Below are positions 21,550 through 31,473 of a DNA stretch of 64,000 nt, in pieces. The position numbers and the translations under genes were made by a program. Origin of the DNA: Phymatolithon calcareum (Eukaryota; Rhodophyta; Florideophyceae; Hapalidiales); assembly GCA_977006965.1 (NCBI GenBank), contig OZ345377.1, positions 1,860,001 to 1,924,000 of the forward strand, read 5' to 3'. Position 1 is the first letter of the stretch; each line of letters begins with the position of its first letter. The notes beneath the pieces are model-generated. The model was not told the DNA's origin and did not search any database. It saw nothing but the letters and a program-made list of their open reading frames with translations.

Positions 21550-22170
21550 TATTTTAGGAAGGAGTTACGGACCGCGTAGTAGGGATAATCTGGGTTTTCC
21601 TTGGATTTTTCTTCGATTGTATTTTTGAGGGAACTAATCATTCTGCCATGCAGCACTCTAGCCTATTTTAGAAGCATTTCTAAGGGAAAAATGTTCTCAT
21701 TATTCCTGCCAATCCAGTCTAGCTCACAAGCATTGCACACGCTCAGCTTATCCCATGCTACCAAGCTGGTATTGCTCCTGTCGACTTCGACCAGTTCCGC
21801 AGCGCAATTATCGAGCCCGCCATCAGCCTATAAGGCATTTCCTAAGGACGACGGGGTTGTTACGTCACGTCCTTGAGACATAATTTTGTTCACATGCTTC
21901 ATGGCGACAGCAAAATGAGCGTCGATGAGAGACAATCGGTCTTGAGTTTCTGAATGCTAGAAGTAGACGATTTCCAAATTGTTTTTTTGTTTAATGAAAG
22001 GCAAAATAACAGGGAGAGCACAATTCTGGAAGCAGCCAGCATTGTCCGAGATCAGCGCAACTTGCTGGACTTCCGGAAGATCTCTTTTCAAACGCATTAG
22101 TGCTTCCCCGATCAAAGACGCGACAACGAACTTTTCCTGCTCTGCATCTCCGCTTGAAATCTGATCGTAG
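21550..22170 (-). pseudogene. Decayed DDE-like transposase, interrupted by copia element 1
   Basis: Reading the minus strand from 22170, the peptide runs YDQISSGDAEQEKF, then LKRDLPEVQQVALISDNAG, then ETQDRLSLIDAHFA, VNKIMSQGRDVTTPSSL and GGLDNCAAELVEVDRS. The SDNA and LDAHFA aspartates in this spacing recall a widespread uncharacterised DDE-type transposase family of protists and invertebrates. In-frame TAG codons interrupt it near 21.95 and 21.83 kb and another near 21.67 kb. Its 5' part should lie right of 27313, because the copia element inserted at the YDQ codons; that part is too decayed to follow. Confidence 0.5.
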
Positions 22171-22255
22171 TGTGGCCCGAATTCTCTGACTTCACTGACG
22201 TGTCCTATAGTGGGTTGTATACTGATGAACAGCATATGCCACGTGTCATACAGCG
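22171..22255 (-). repeat. 3' LTR of copia element 1 (85 bp)
   Basis: It matches 27196-27308 apart from scattered substitutions and a 28-bp gap covering the hairpin of the other copy. The outermost base at the inner edge is G instead of A. Confidence 0.85.
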
Positions 22256-22399
22256 GCTTACTGTAAGAGTTCGCTCTGTAAAATGTATGTGTCATACAGC
22301 AGTCGCCGCACAGCGGACTTGTGTAGGAAGTATGTTCAGTTTGGCGATGCAACTCGTAAACTTGTGCCGTTGCAGGGGTTTGGTTAAGCAGTCAGCAAC

Positions 22400-23022
22400 T
22401 GTCACTTTGCACTCATGTATTATCTGATATGCAATCGAACTCGGCTGGGTTGGATATACCACCAGGTATACCGGTTCAGCCTTCTTCGTAAATGAAATAC
22501 CTGATATGGATTTAGCCAAACTTTCCAAAGGGCGAGATGACGTAGTCGAATATCAGCCTGATGAAAAGCGAAGCCAAGCTTTCCAAACGGCGAGATGACT
22601 TGGATGGTATCAGCGATTGTCGTCCTAGATTCACAGCCAGAAGCAGGATCTTTGGAGGATAATTGGTTCCACGATTGTAGTGCCCAAAGGGTCTATGAAT
22701 CGATAGCTGTGTCCACGACGAGTGGAACACACCGTCTCCCGCGTTCGGTATTAGCCGCACTAGCTCGTGCTAGAATTCTTGATTGGGTTCAGTTTTCTTC
22801 TTGATGCTTGGGTTTCCTCTCAGTGAGGAACTCCCAGCAGGATTTTATATCTTTTCTGTTACGCTGATTTCGTCACGAAAGAGAACTATCACGAAATTAG
22901 TCCAATGAATACTACTGCAATAAACGCAATAAATCTTGCGTGTCTCGAACAAAGGATGACTGTCGTTGTAGTCCACGTAGAATATCGTGAACTCGGACTA
23001 AATCCCACCTAATTGCTCGACA
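22400..23022. mobile_element. Solo LTR (623 bp) inside copia element 1
   Basis: The sequence starts TGTC and ends GACA and is flanked by GCAAC (22395-22399 and 23023-23027). Removing it rejoins the RNase H end (NENVA to DCLTKPLQ) in frame, so it is a later insertion. It contains an imperfect direct repeat CCAAACTTTCCAAAGGGCGA / CCAAGCTTTCCAAACGGCGA near 22.52 and 22.57 kb. No matching internal region was found in this window. Confidence 0.75.
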
Positions 23023-23027
23023 GCAAC

Positions 23028-24340
23028 ATTTTCGTTGGTGTGTATTTTCAGCGCACTTATGACGCCTTCGGCGACGAGCTCTTTCATGTAATGATATTGC
23101 ACGTCAGGTTGTCTAGATTTGGGAGTGGCTTGAGGGGTGGTTGCAGTAGTTAATGCGCTGGCCTTGTCGATGTAGAGGCGAGTGGGGGCTTTTGTAACGA
23201 TATTGAGTTCCGCCAAGAGTGTTCGCAGCACCTTAATTTGCTTGGCAGCATGGAAGGCGGCAATATATTCCGCGTCCCATGCTGAGATCGCGACAGTTTT
23301 TTGTCTTTTAGATTGCCAGGAAATTGGCCCACCGTTCCAAGTTAGAATATACTTCGTAATGGAGCGCCTGGTATCGGGGCAGTTTGGGTATTCGCCGGCT
23401 GAATAGCCGCTGAGGGGACTATTTCTTCCATATGTGATTCCGTGCGTTGGTGTTGATCGGAGGTAGTCGAGAACTCGGCGGAGGGCGCGCAGTGCCGCAT
23501 AGTCAGGTGTCTGGTGTACCGGCCAAGGATTCCTGTTATGTATGCAGTGTCAGGTCTTGTACTATCCGCAAGATATCGCAGGTGGCCAACAGAATTAATG
23601 TAGGGGTATATTGTCTGGTCAAGAGGCTCATCGGTGGACGTGGCTGTGGACAGTTTCGTTGGAAGGTATAGCGTGGAGACAGTTTTTCCGTCCGTTGCAT
23701 CGTAAAGTTGTAGACTTTTTTCAATGTAGGCAGGTTGACTCAAGTTCAAGGTGTGCTTTTCGAAGTCCCTTTCTACTTTCCAGTTGACGATGTTCCAGGC
23801 AGGCCCGAGATCTTGAACGGCGTACTTTGATTTGAGACTGTCTGTGGCAGATTTTAGCAGCTCGGCATTGTTGGACACCGCCAGAAAGTCGTCCACTGTG
23901 ACGACGAATATTACAAAGTGATTGATGGCTGGTCACTGAAGAATAAATGTGCATGAATCCGCCGTGGTTCTCGTGGAGCTCCATAATTTAAGGTTCTTCG
24001 AAACGCCGTCAGTAAAAAGTCTGCACGCTTGCTTTATGCCATACAGATACTTTTGGACAAGGCCGAGAGAGTCGCCTTATATATAGGTTCCATCAAACTG
24101 AGGCGGTTGCTTAACATAGTACTATTGGTCAGGCCCCAGCCATTCGTTAGAAAAGCACTTTCGATATACAAATGCTCCGCGATTAAGTCGTGCGCTGCAG
24201 CGTATGATCGAGCGACTCGGATTGCATCCTTTGATGCTACTGGAGAAGAGATGTCGTTCGGATCATAGTGCTCATTGGCAAATTGAAGGTCGCCGCGTAC
24301 GTTGATGCGGACTTTGTGCTTTTAGGTCTGGCCGTTTTAA
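23028..24340 (-). pseudogene. Copia element 1 reverse transcriptase and RNase H, decayed
   Basis: The minus strand shows the RT entry (KWVPRSSVPKGTKILPLR at the boundary), VDDFLAVSNNAELLK as the YVDD-type active site near 23.9 kb, then LSQPAYIEKSLQLY and SVGHLRYLADSTRPD, and RNase H to LYIDKASALT and HYMKELVAEG near 23.03 kb. Several frame changes are needed. The last RNase H residues lie left of the solo LTR (22340-22399). Confidence 0.75.
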
Positions 24341-25516
24341 TCTCGTTTCCGGCGGTGGACGATTCTAAGCGGCAGAATTTTTGTTCCCTTTGGAACAGAC
24401 GACCGAGGAACCCATTTGATTGCTTTAACTTCATCTAGTTTGTTGAATTCGGCTGTGTATCCTTCTTCCCAAAGGGGAGCGTCGTACGCTCTTCGGGATT
24501 CTGGAAGGGAGCGAAGATCGTCCGTTAGAGTATGCTTATTTCCATAAATCGGCAAAGGTGCATAAGAATCAGGGTCATGGTAAGGAGAGTAGACTTTAAA
24601 GTCCGCGATGCGGCACTTGTGGATTTTGTTCGTGGTGACATGGTATACGATGTAATGATGGCTATCATATCTGCAGAGGTACTGCACCAGGGCGGAGCGG
24701 TCGTTGGAATGCTTTTTGATTGTTTTCGGATCAACCATGAAACCGTATTGTCCAAGAGGGAGTAAACTTCTGATGTCCGGTTCCCGGTTGTCCCAGACGG
24801 CGGCAGGAACAGCGTGGATTCCATGATGATACGCTTCGCTATATTTTGCCACAGTGTCGAGGAGCGCATATTCCCACATCGTAGGAGGTAAATTAATTTG
24901 AGCGATGGAGCTACGAGTTCTGTCAGCCAAAGTTTTGTTGATCTTTTCCACACGGGCATTTTCTTGCGGTGTGTGGGCAGAGGTTGGTTTTGCGAGGATT
25001 CTATGCGACATAAAGAAGTCGCAAATGTTTTGGGATATATATTCTTTAGCGTTGTCAGATCGGAATGTTCGGATCGGGTTTCCAGTGTGCGTCATTATGC
25101 TCAGAAGTGTGCTCTTCACGTGCTCGTTGATTTGCTTGCGGTGAGTAAGCAGGGAAAAACAAAGGTATCGCATAGACTCGTCAATAAATGTTGCGAAATG
25201 GTTATACCCATTGAATGACGTGATGTTCCAGCTGCATGTGTTCAATGCTATTGATTCCCCGGGGTATGTTCGCTTGTCATTGCGTGTGAAAGGTTCCCTG
25301 CGCATATTACCCTTTGCGCATCGAGAGCACGATATTGGTGGAGGTGTGCAATGTGCCCATGCTAACATGATTGAGCAGGCGATGGTAGTGGTAATATTCC
25401 TCGGCGGTTTTACTACTTGGGATTGGCGCGGGATCGGTGGATCTTAGCTTCGGTACGCGCTTGCTGATTACGATTGTGGGGTTAGGTGTCCTTCGTGCTC
25501 CGGAGGGGACTGTCAT
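24337..25516 (-). pseudogene. Copia element 1 integrase region
   Basis: From 25516 down: a GAG-pre-integrase type HRLLNHVSMGTL, CSRCAKGNMRREPF as the end of the HHCC zinc site, FATFIDESMRYL, RSDNAKEYIS and ARVEKINKTLADRTR. The 343-codon frame 24337-25368 is intact. The position of the first catalytic Asp reads Asn (ALNTCSW), while the second Asp and the Glu are present, so it is probably inactive as encoded. Confidence 0.8.
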
Positions 25517-25664
25517 TAGATGCGGGGGAGAGGAGTTGGGAGTGTTGTAGCAAGTGTTGGTGTCCTCGATACCGTCCTAGCGGCATTGGCTTGGTAACAT
25601 CTTTTATTTTCATTGGCAGACGGTACATTCCTTGGTATTCATTTCCTTCTGCGACGACGTCTTC

Positions 25665-26024
25665 TCATTGCCGTTGACTGCTTTTCGTGAGGTATACTAT
25701 TTTGTTCTTGAATATTACGTCGTGCTTCTGAGTCAATTGCTTAACGGATAAGAGAGGCTCCGCAAGGTCCGGGACGACAAATGCGGATGGAATATTGACT
25801 GCTGCTTTGCCAATTTGCAGCGTGACCTGATCTTCGTGTGTTACTCGCGATCTATGATTTGTTGCTGTTTGCGTGTGCATATCGTGGACAGCAGTCATTG
25901 TGTTAGTGGGAGTTGTGATATGGCAGAGGTTACAAGCAGAGTCAATTGCTGCCGTGAGCGTGTTTTTAGTTAGCTCATCGCCTGAATCCATGGTGTACTC
26001 GGTTGCAACTTCTTCGATTTCCAT
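25665..26024 (-). pseudogene. Copia element 1 aspartic protease region
   Basis: 120 codons with AIDSACNLCHIT at the D-S/T-G site position (Gly replaced by Ala) and VVPDLAEPLLSVKQLTQKHDV, the usual copia strand after the flap. Confidence 0.6.
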
Positions 26025-26078
26025 GTCTGCCGCATGGGCATTGGTCCGTGGATTCGGATTTCGGCGTGGGATCCGACG

Positions 26079-26880
26079 TCAGTCACGCGCACCTCGGCGC
26101 GGGGCAGGTGGGGCAGGTCGCTCCAGCTTCAAACTTCTGTATGGGGGCAAGGTTTTCCATGCGGCGTAAGCGCGGCATGCTCGCAGAGTATGATCTGATA
26201 TCCCGTGGAATTCGCACCAGTCCCCGGCCTCATCAATTTGTTTCGATATGTTCCGGTGGATGAGTTGGCGTCGTCCTCGGTTTAGATTATCTTGTGCATA
26301 GTGACGATTGATGGATGGCGCCGGCGACGGAACGGGTGGAATGCTGGGAGTGTGCTGGTCAATTGTGTATAGGTATATTATTATCTTCGTCATATTGGTT
26401 TTTAACTCCGGAGCGAGAGTTGCTTGCGCTGCGACTTAAGAGAAGCGAGGATCCGCTATACCTGATAGTAGGAGATCTATTGCGAACACATCTTCTGTTA
26501 TGCCTGGATAGTTTGTTGCAATGAGTTGGTCCCGGATCTGTTTGTGGGTTTCAATATATTCCTTGAGGCCGTCACCTGGGCCCAAACGGAGTGCTCTCGC
26601 CTTGGCGTAAATGAGACTGGGATCACTCGATGGATGGCTATTGATCATGTCCTTGCCATTGGGTTTTTGGTTTCGAAGTTGGATTCGGGAATTTGCCTTT
26701 GGATTTCTTCGGAGAAGCTTTGCTCAATTGCGTTGATCGCACTTAGCTTAGCGAGCTCGAACTCGGGCGTTTTGCTCGGAGGTGGCACCAGCCGGAAGAT
26801 GAACGTCTTGAAGGAGGTGCGGATGAAATTTAGTTTCATCGCGCATACCGATGAAGACGAGGCTGCGGCGCCATGATGCG
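26079..26880 (-). pseudogene. Copia element 1 gag region with zinc knuckle
   Basis: The minus strand encodes gag-like helical segments (DGLKEYIETHKQIRDQLIA, DVFAIDLLLSGI) and then WCEFHGISDHTLRAC, a CCHC knuckle in which the second Cys is His. Frames shift near 26.43 and 26.65 kb. Confidence 0.65.
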
Positions 26881-27183
26881 TAGTTTATATATATGTGAGC
26901 GATTTGATTTGCAAGAGTTTGTCTGCCATATTAGATCTTGACTTGTACTGTGTTGACTGTGTGTGAGGTGTTGTCTGCGAATGGTTGTGGGCCTTGGCTT
27001 TCGACAGTTTCACCGCCTCGTGTTGGGCAAGGTTGTTGAGTTTGGTTGCCGTTCGGAGTAGGAGACGCGCTGTGCGTGGCGTTAAGTCTTGTTCTTTTGC
27101 GTGACCCCGTGGTTGTGTGGGTGTTTGGGTTGAGAGGGAGTCGGAGCTTGATGCTGTTCGATGGTTGTGCGCCTTCGTACGTG

Positions 27184-27195
27184 GGTCCCATAACC
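27184..27195 (-). promoter_or_regulatory. Primer-binding site of copia element 1
   Basis: Directly inside the 5' LTR the plus strand reads GGTCCCATAACC. This equals the anticodon region of eukaryotic initiator tRNA-Met (GGGCCCATAACC) with one mismatch, the half-tRNA primer used by Drosophila copia. Confidence 0.75.
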
Positions 27196-27308
27196 TGTGG
27201 TCCGACTTCTCTGACTTTACTGACGTGTCCTATAGTGGGTTATATCAGGGGAATAACATTCCCCTGGTTATATACTGATGAACAGCATGTGCCTCGTGTC
27301 ATACAGCA
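27196..27308 (-). repeat. 5' LTR of copia element 1 (113 bp) with hairpin
   Basis: TG...CA on the minus strand. It contains an inverted repeat of 9-bp arms (CAGGGGAAT / ATTCCCCTG, 27246-27266) that the other LTR lacks. Confidence 0.85.
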
Positions 27309-27598
27309 CGTAGAATAAGAGAAACAGCTCTTTCTTTCCAACTTACGTTCGCATGTAAATCGCAGTATTGAGGAGGAGGATATACAACAAATCCATGACA
27401 AGAAATTCCTTTTTTTCCAAAGAACAGTGAAATTTGCTCCCTGTATCTCAAGTACTGGAATTTTATAGAATAGCTCTATTATGCTTCCATGGTCTCGCAA
27501 AGGACAGACGCTCCAAAGAGGACAGCGCCTGAACTAAGCGAGCACTCGACGAGCTTTTAACCAGGTTTTAGGGTGTGGACAAGTAAGGACTGTTCGTA

Positions 27599-27939
27599 TT
27601 TAAGTGGATTTATTGAGAAGGTACCATGTGGCCCAACGTGAGGAAAGTCGGCACCTTTCTTAGCACTCTACAACACTCGAAATTTCGGTTCCTTAGTCAG
27701 AATTACTTAGTATCGCGTCAATGGCTCAGGCCACGTTGGTCTCCTCTGTAGGAGTGCATGTTGGCTTTTTCAGGATACTCTTGAGTGTTCTAACTGCGCA
27801 TGCTCCTTGACTGCCAATTTTTTCTATCAAGTTCGGCGGATTTCTTGGAAAGTGACCTACAAACCATCTTGCGCCGAGAATTCTGTGCCTGCTTTCTTTT
27901 ATCTTCACTACTTAGTGCGGTAGACCATTCTTGGAGAAG
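27599..27939 (-). mobile_element. LINE-C copy (341 bp)
   Basis: It is flanked by a perfect 16-bp duplication GTAAGGACTGTTCGTA (27583-27598, 27940-27955). The minus strand encodes the protein tail RHRILGARWFVGHFPRNPP, then LKSILKKPTCTPTEE, followed by the LINE-C 3' end. It is 5'-truncated. Confidence 0.88.
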
Positions 27940-28014
27940 GTAAGGACTGTTCGTAACCTGAATTCACCACGTCCCGTAGGACAGGGGATTAATTTTCCCC
28001 CTCGAGGTCCCGAT

Positions 28015-28190
28015 GGAGATCAGAGGTGGGTTTTTGTACCCCAATGAATCGTGTTACACCAATAAAAAAGAATATCTTCTTTAGACAGAATCCAGTCAAA
28101 ACCTCTTGGCACTGGGAAAGTTGCCCCAAGCGTCAGCAGATGCGTTGGTAACTATTAAATAAAATCTATCTTTCTTCTTCATCTATTATG
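28015..28190 (+). mobile_element. LINE-E 3' region
   Basis: It is shared with 46.97-47.09 kb (CCAGAGG...TTTTTGTA, CAAAACCTCTTGGCACT) and ends in the GCGTCAGCAGATGCGTTGG segment and an AAATAAAATCT plus CTT-rich tail. It has no coding content. Confidence 0.5.
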
Positions 28191-28199
28191 CTTCCTTTC

Positions 28200-29325
28200 A
28201 TTCACAATTTCAGACTGCACATCATCAATTCGAGTTTGCTGCACTTTCACTCTAAGGAAATGGCCTTATTGACTGATGAGCTGCTGTTTGCTATCCAATA
28301 CTGCATCTTTTGCATCTGACCTTCCCAACGGGAATATGTTCCTCCAAACCAGCTAATGCTCCAAAGGGCTCTATGGAATCTTGAGTGTTTTTGAACATAG
28401 AGTGCTCATAATAGCTTCGTTTCGCTCAGCCTTTGTTCAGTCTTCGTATCGGTCCCGAATGGCTTATACTTTCGCTATAGTTGGAAGTCCGGCTAAAGCG
28501 TCATCAATGAACGCCGCAGTAGACGCGAGATAGTGTACAGGATCTGCAGCGACAAGACAATCGTGGCGCATGCGATGCTTGTTGACGTAGTCGGACGGTG
28601 ATGTGCATTCATCGAGGTGAGGGACTTTTGTTGTGCGGAGACTTCGGTGATGGACACCACTCCTTTCCGATACTGCCAGGCCTTTAGTCTGTTTTGTTAT
28701 TAATGATTTCTATGAATTATGGACTCGAAACCAGGTGAAGGAATGCTTTGAGATTTGTTGCATGTCCAACAACCCCTGTAGCACTGTCCGGTTGTGGCGC
28801 ACTCTAGAGAAGTGATGAAGCTTAACGTCCATGCGTCACAACTCCAGTGGAGAGCATTGCATTCGTCTTCTTTCAGCATGAGTACTCGGTCCAGTGGTCA
28901 AGGACGAATCGTGGTGGTTGTTTCAGCCATAAGCTGTAGGTTGGGGTGTTGGCGATGCTGGCGATGAAATTTCTTCTGCTGAGGTTGTTGATGGTTCGCA
29001 ATAGTTAGGTTAGGTTGCGTTTAGGTTGCGCTGTGGGTAGCGCCTTGTGGGAGTTGATAACTTCATGATGACAAATGTTCAGTTTTCCTGTAGAGGGCCC
29101 ATAACCTGTGGCCAGTGAACTATGAGTCTGTTTGCTGGTTTACTGGACGTGTTGGTTGAAAACTATAGGTGATACTAGCATGATTGAGTATGTGTCCTGG
29201 CGACTCGGTGTCGCCAGGTCAGTGCCGTGAGACATCGTATCGCGATTACAGAAAGATGCTGACGCCACCATGGACTGCGCAATATTCTTAGTTACAGCAC
29301 GAGACGTCAGAATATGGCATAGCAA
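28200..29325 (-). pseudogene. Remnant of a third copia-like element
   Basis: GGGCCCATAACC at 29095-29106 is a perfect match to the tRNA-iMet anticodon region and is followed at 29107 by TGTGG, as at the 5' LTR edge of copia element 1. Leftwards the minus strand has a gag-like peptide (NKHRMRHDCLVAADPVHYLA, then FIDDALAGLPTIAKV) with stops near 28.45 kb. A hairpin of 9-bp arms (CCTGGCGAC/GTCGCCAGG) lies at 29196-29218 in the putative LTR. Limits are uncertain. Confidence 0.4.
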
Positions 29326-29941
29326 TGACGTAAATAGCGGAACCGGCCTCTGCTCTCAACGCACCTGCAGCACGCTTGGTCCAGTGCATGGAGACGGTTT
29401 TCATGGCACGAGAATGGCGATTTCTTTCATCTGAACACAGCGAGCAGTCCTGAAGATGTATGCAAAAAACCAGTCGAGTTGCGGATTGGATGGAACCGTA
29501 GTATCATAACTGAGCGTAATCTGGAGCATGAACGGGATAAAATTCCGTCCAGTCCTACGCCTAAGGGGACACCCCACAAAAATAGTTTCATCAAGTTACA
29601 TCTTGAGCGTAGGCCAAGTTACCGTAAAGGAAAGGTGGAGGGAAGCTGGAATGTACAAGTGGGGAGCTCAATAGGATAGAGTGGAAGAAACCTAGGGCCT
29701 CGAATCACTGCTAGCCGAATTAAGGAAAAAGACAAAATAGCTGAATGAAGTGGGGAGCTAAGCGGCAATTCCATTACATTGTGTGGTGCTGATTTTGGAT
29801 TTCAAAAACCATTAGGCCACGTGTCGGGTGTGGATTAGTGGCTGAGATATGATGATGTATGAAATTTCAACAGCTGGTCATGAAGATGTACAGAGAGTTA
29901 AGATGATATGATATTCTATTCGGCAGTAGAGGGCGATCGAA
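29326..29941. other. Unassigned repeat-rich spacer
   Basis: 616 bp without a recognisable gene. A 66-codon frame at 29479-29679 has no known features. Confidence 0.35.
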
Positions 29942-29954
29942 GCTTATGCACCTA

Positions 29955-30000
29955 AGTGGATTTATTGAGAAGGTACCATGTGTCCTAGCGTGAGGAAAGT
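29955..30000 (-). mobile_element. LINE-C ultrashort 3' stub (46 bp)
   Basis: Only the LINE-C terminus remains (AGTGGATTTATTGAGAAGGT onward on the plus strand). It is flanked by the 13-bp repeat GCTTATGYACCTA (29942-29954, 30001-30013; one mismatch). Confidence 0.75.
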
Positions 30001-30045
30001 GCTTATGTACCTATCCAAAGTAGCAACTTTCATTCATTATGATGC

Positions 30046-30606
30046 GTCTTCGCGAACAGTTCAATCCAAATTTCTGGCAATGGAAAGAGACTGCCTCGAA
30101 TCGATTTGGAAAAGGAAGATTCCATACGACAAGACAAGAGAATTGCCAGCAATCCTCAAGTTCCCCAAGGTGAATCAAAGGCAACTCGCGCTGCAGTGTG
30201 CCTGTGGCAGATTCCCACAGGTATCAAAAACAAGTATTGCTGAAGAATTCGGCACCAGAGCCAGAGAGCATATGGAGACCCTTGAACGCACACTAGCCCT
30301 GAAGGAGAAATAAGACTGGAAGCAGAAAGGGTGCTAGATGAGCTCTTACTGTTTAGCAAGACACTCATAGAACATATGGAGAACGAAGAAGGCCTGTATT
30401 GATTCGCAAAAGGCAAGGCAAAAAGCGGTCGAGTCCAAGCGCCAACAAACCCGCAGAGTATTGACATAATATTACTTTGAATCCCCCGTCCGCCATTCTG
30501 GTGGGTGTTTCTTGAGCTGCACAAAGGTTGGTAACATCAGAGGAAGCCTTGCCCATATCTTCGGAAATCTGCGGGGCTTTTAAATATGCTTGAATTATAA
30601 AAAGAA
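30046..30606 (+). mobile_element. LINE-B copy, 5'-truncated (561 bp)
   Basis: A perfect 12-bp duplication TCATTATGATGC flanks it (30034-30045, 30607-30618). It encodes the end of the LINE-B protein (KIPYDKTRELPAILKFPKV, QRQLALQCACGRFPQVS, EEFGTRAREHMETLERTL) with a frameshift near 30.3 kb, and ends GGGGCTTTTAAATA, then TTGAATTATAAAAAG. Confidence 0.88.
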
Positions 30607-30848
30607 TCATTATGATGCATTGGCAAATATTTGCCCTGGAGAGCGCGACTTGCATATTTGGAAAATATTTCCCAACGTGGCATATGCGTTCAAACTTTCC
30701 TGCGCAAGTGCGCAGGCGAGGTGCAATGCTTTGTACTTTGGCACTCTAGTGCGTCTGAATAGACCACCATTGTAGACGTGGCTTCGAGGTGGGGGTGGGT
30801 GCCCTGCAGTTATGCCAGGCAGTGTAGCTAACTTTCCTTCAGTGATCT

Positions 30849-30893
30849 TTTCTTTTATTATTCAAGTTTATTTTTAAAAAAGCCCCACAAACT
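30849..30893 (-). mobile_element. LINE-B ultrashort 3' stub (45 bp)
   Basis: It contains just the LINE-B terminus (TATTATTCAAGTTTA, then AAAGCCCCACA on the plus strand) between perfect 13-bp repeats CCTTCAGTGATCT (30836-30848, 30894-30906). Confidence 0.85.
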
Positions 30894-30906
30894 CCTTCAG
30901 TGATCT

Positions 30907-31473
30907 GTACGTTGTCGAAGTCAAGTAGCGCACATTGGAATGCTTCGGCGAGCGATTCAACTCCAGTCCACTAATGATGCAGTTCTGCCCTTCGCCGGTA
31001 AACAGAATGGGCAGAAAAAGTCGCGCACAATCTAAACGGAAATGAGAGACACTGCGAGCAGTAGGGTCTCGCCGGACGGAACGGAGCATCAAAAACAATA
31101 CTTACATTATGGCGACGTCGGCTTCTCCAACATGTGGCTGTTCGACGGGGCAATGACCTAAGACCTTCCAGGAGGAAATTCTCATTGTTTGAAACACAGT
31201 AAGGGGAAACTCGTGACACTTTTACTTTGTAAGCATACGTTCGCCTCATAGTCCGCACACGGTTTCGCTCGAATCTAGAGTTGCCTTTCCAAGTGATACG
31301 AAGTGGAATTTGAAATAGCACTGCCGTGGGTCGGTATTAAGAGATTTCAACATATGTTTTACGTTTCCCTTGTGTGTTTCCTGGCTGCCCTCACGGCACG
31401 TTTGAAGAAAGATTCCGCATTCATATAGCAAACTGATTCTACGATTTAGTATTTTCTACTGCAATGTACATCT
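30907..31473. other. Spacer downstream of the ABC transporter gene
   Basis: 567 bp. Short frames on the minus strand show no known family. It probably includes the transporter's 3' untranslated region. Confidence 0.35.

Larger units (their letters stand above)
22171..27308 (-). mobile_element. Ty1/copia element 1, complete but decayed
   Basis: Direct repeats at 22171-22255 and 27196-27308 form TG...CA LTRs, and a perfect 5-bp duplication CGTAG flanks the element (22166-22170, 27309-27313). On the minus strand the order is LTR, primer-binding site, gag with a zinc knuckle, protease, integrase, reverse transcriptase, RNase H, LTR, which is the copia order. Frameshifts and stops occur in most domains, and a solo LTR interrupts RNase H. 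The LTRs are exceptionally short for copia (85 and 113 bp). Confidence 0.9.
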
